DNA from: Pteria penguin
Taxonomy: Eukaryota; Mollusca; Bivalvia; Pterioida; Pteriidae
Length of the DNA stretch: 64,000 bases
Assembly (NCBI GenBank): GCA_035048485.1
Contig: CM068588.1
Coordinates: 23,830,324-23,894,323, forward strand
Direction of reading: 5' to 3'
Under the pieces are notes generated by a model. That model had not been told where the DNA came from and did not search any database. It was given only the letters and a program-made list of their open reading frames with translations. Both the position numbers and the translations under genes were made by a program. How positions within the stretch are numbered: the stretch's first letter is position 1; each line of letters starts with the position of its first letter. Shown one piece after another: positions 63,202-64,000 of the stretch.

Positions 63202-63825
63202 ATAAGATGTTCCAGCTCCAATACACTGTCAAGGCATTTGGGGAAGTACCTGAAAAACACATTCTTTATATGAATCTGAATATTGAATAACAAACGACAA
63301 AAACAGTAGTAGGGTAATTACATTAATATTTAATATTGGTGGGCTTATCTGCGCGATCTTATCCTCCACATATTTCTGCTCTGTTTTTTTCATACAACCA
63401 ATTAACAAAAAAACTTCTTTGCAGTATTAGGTAAGATAACGTCACTTTCACACAAAAGGCACTCTCTCTCTCCCCGTTACACTGAGTTGACTTGGACTTT
63501 CGAGTATTCTACGACCTACAAACTTATCAGAATTCAGCACTTAAATACATAACTATATGTAATCCCTTACCCAGTTTATTCGCAAGATATTTTATTTGAA
63601 ATATGTATAAATAAACGATGGATCCATATGAATATTCAATACATCAAGACGTGTTTTCTCACGTTCAGTAAATGTACATGGATCTGACACTTAATGCACG
63701 ATAATAATATAATCAATTAATGAATTTTTCCCGATATATATAAATCAACGATTCTCATGGTGCAGAAAAATCCATAACAACACATGGGTTATACAAATAC
63801 CGTCTACACGCCATGTTTTGGTTGA

Positions 63826-63925
63826 TTGATGTTTTATGCCGCTTTCACAATTTTCAATTTGCGACTTTGAACAGCAGGCGTCCAACCTTTTAAGCCGAGT
63901 GGCACAATCCAAGTCTGTCCCTAAC
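63826..63925 (-). mobile_element. Degenerate SINE, minus strand
   Basis: GGTTGATTGATGTTTTATGC followed by CGCTTTCA and a decayed body ending near a reversed head-like GCCGAGTGGCACAATCC. Confidence 0.6.
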
Positions 63926-63948
63926 TTATTTTACGCTAAGATAATTGT

Positions 63949-64000
63949 AGATTGATTGATTGATTAGTGTTTGACGTCACTCCACGGCTACCTCACGTCT
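63949..64000 (-). mobile_element. Start of another SINE, cut by the window edge
   Basis: (GATT)n then AGTGTTTGACGTCACTCC, a reversed SINE tail. The rest lies outside the window. Confidence 0.55.

Larger units (their letters stand above)
57308..63700. repeat. Right copy of the segmental duplication
   Basis: Collinear with 38,346-51,960, in the same orientation and more compact. It lacks the Penelope-like insertion, the hairpin modules and the satellite block. It keeps the upstream CACCATATGTGCATTTTGAAG repeat fragment (58,490) that is interrupted in the left copy. Confidence 0.88.

Overview
The window looks like nuclear DNA of a lophotrochozoan animal, most likely a bivalve mollusc. Evidence: AT-rich sequence, genes split by GT-AG introns, tRNA-derived SINEs with the tail AAAGCGACGTAAAACACC, a long dispersed repeat that opens with the hairpin AGCTCACCTGAGCC, and tandem genes for GT11 fucosyltransferases. 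The species cannot be named from sequence alone. All genes I can support lie on the minus strand.

Layout. 1-11,725: the 5' part of a STRIP1/FAM40 (STRIPAK complex) gene, nine exons encoding 320 residues, running off the left edge. 11.7-16.0 kb: promoter side of STRIP1, then a 26-bp minisatellite that becomes a 78-bp trimer. 16,000-22,396: a complete BTB/BACK protein with nine C2H2 zinc fingers, 1,059 aa in four coding exons. 22.4-28.6 kb: intergenic, with a 524-bp fold-back element and a TATA+Inr promoter-like site. 28,584-32,888: a small five-exon gene, mostly invisible as open frames, that rebuilds into an H...C permuted papain-like (LRAT/NlpC-P60-like) protein; its last intron carries a dead Penelope-like retroelement. 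33-38 kb: microsatellites, a TTAA-bounded MITE and a decayed Penelope-like element.

38.3-52 kb and 57.3-64 kb are two diverged copies of one segment. Each carries a type II membrane alpha-1,2-fucosyltransferase gene made of a tiny first coding exon (six residues) and one large exon. Their catalytic regions are nearly identical while the flanks have diverged, which suggests gene conversion. The left copy has picked up insertions absent from the right: a Penelope-like element with one frameshift, and a ~4.0-kb block holding a 46-bp satellite arranged in exact 138-bp trimers between two inverted, circularly permuted ~340-bp arms.

A ~95-bp hairpin module recurs about ten times between 29 and 48 kb, often beside Penelope-like sequence. 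I see no operon-like linkage. The genes serve unrelated roles (signalling scaffold, transcription factor, putative papain-fold protein, Golgi glycosylation). Exon limits come from reading splice sites and checking that reading phase is kept across every junction. Family names rest on recognised motifs, not on searches.
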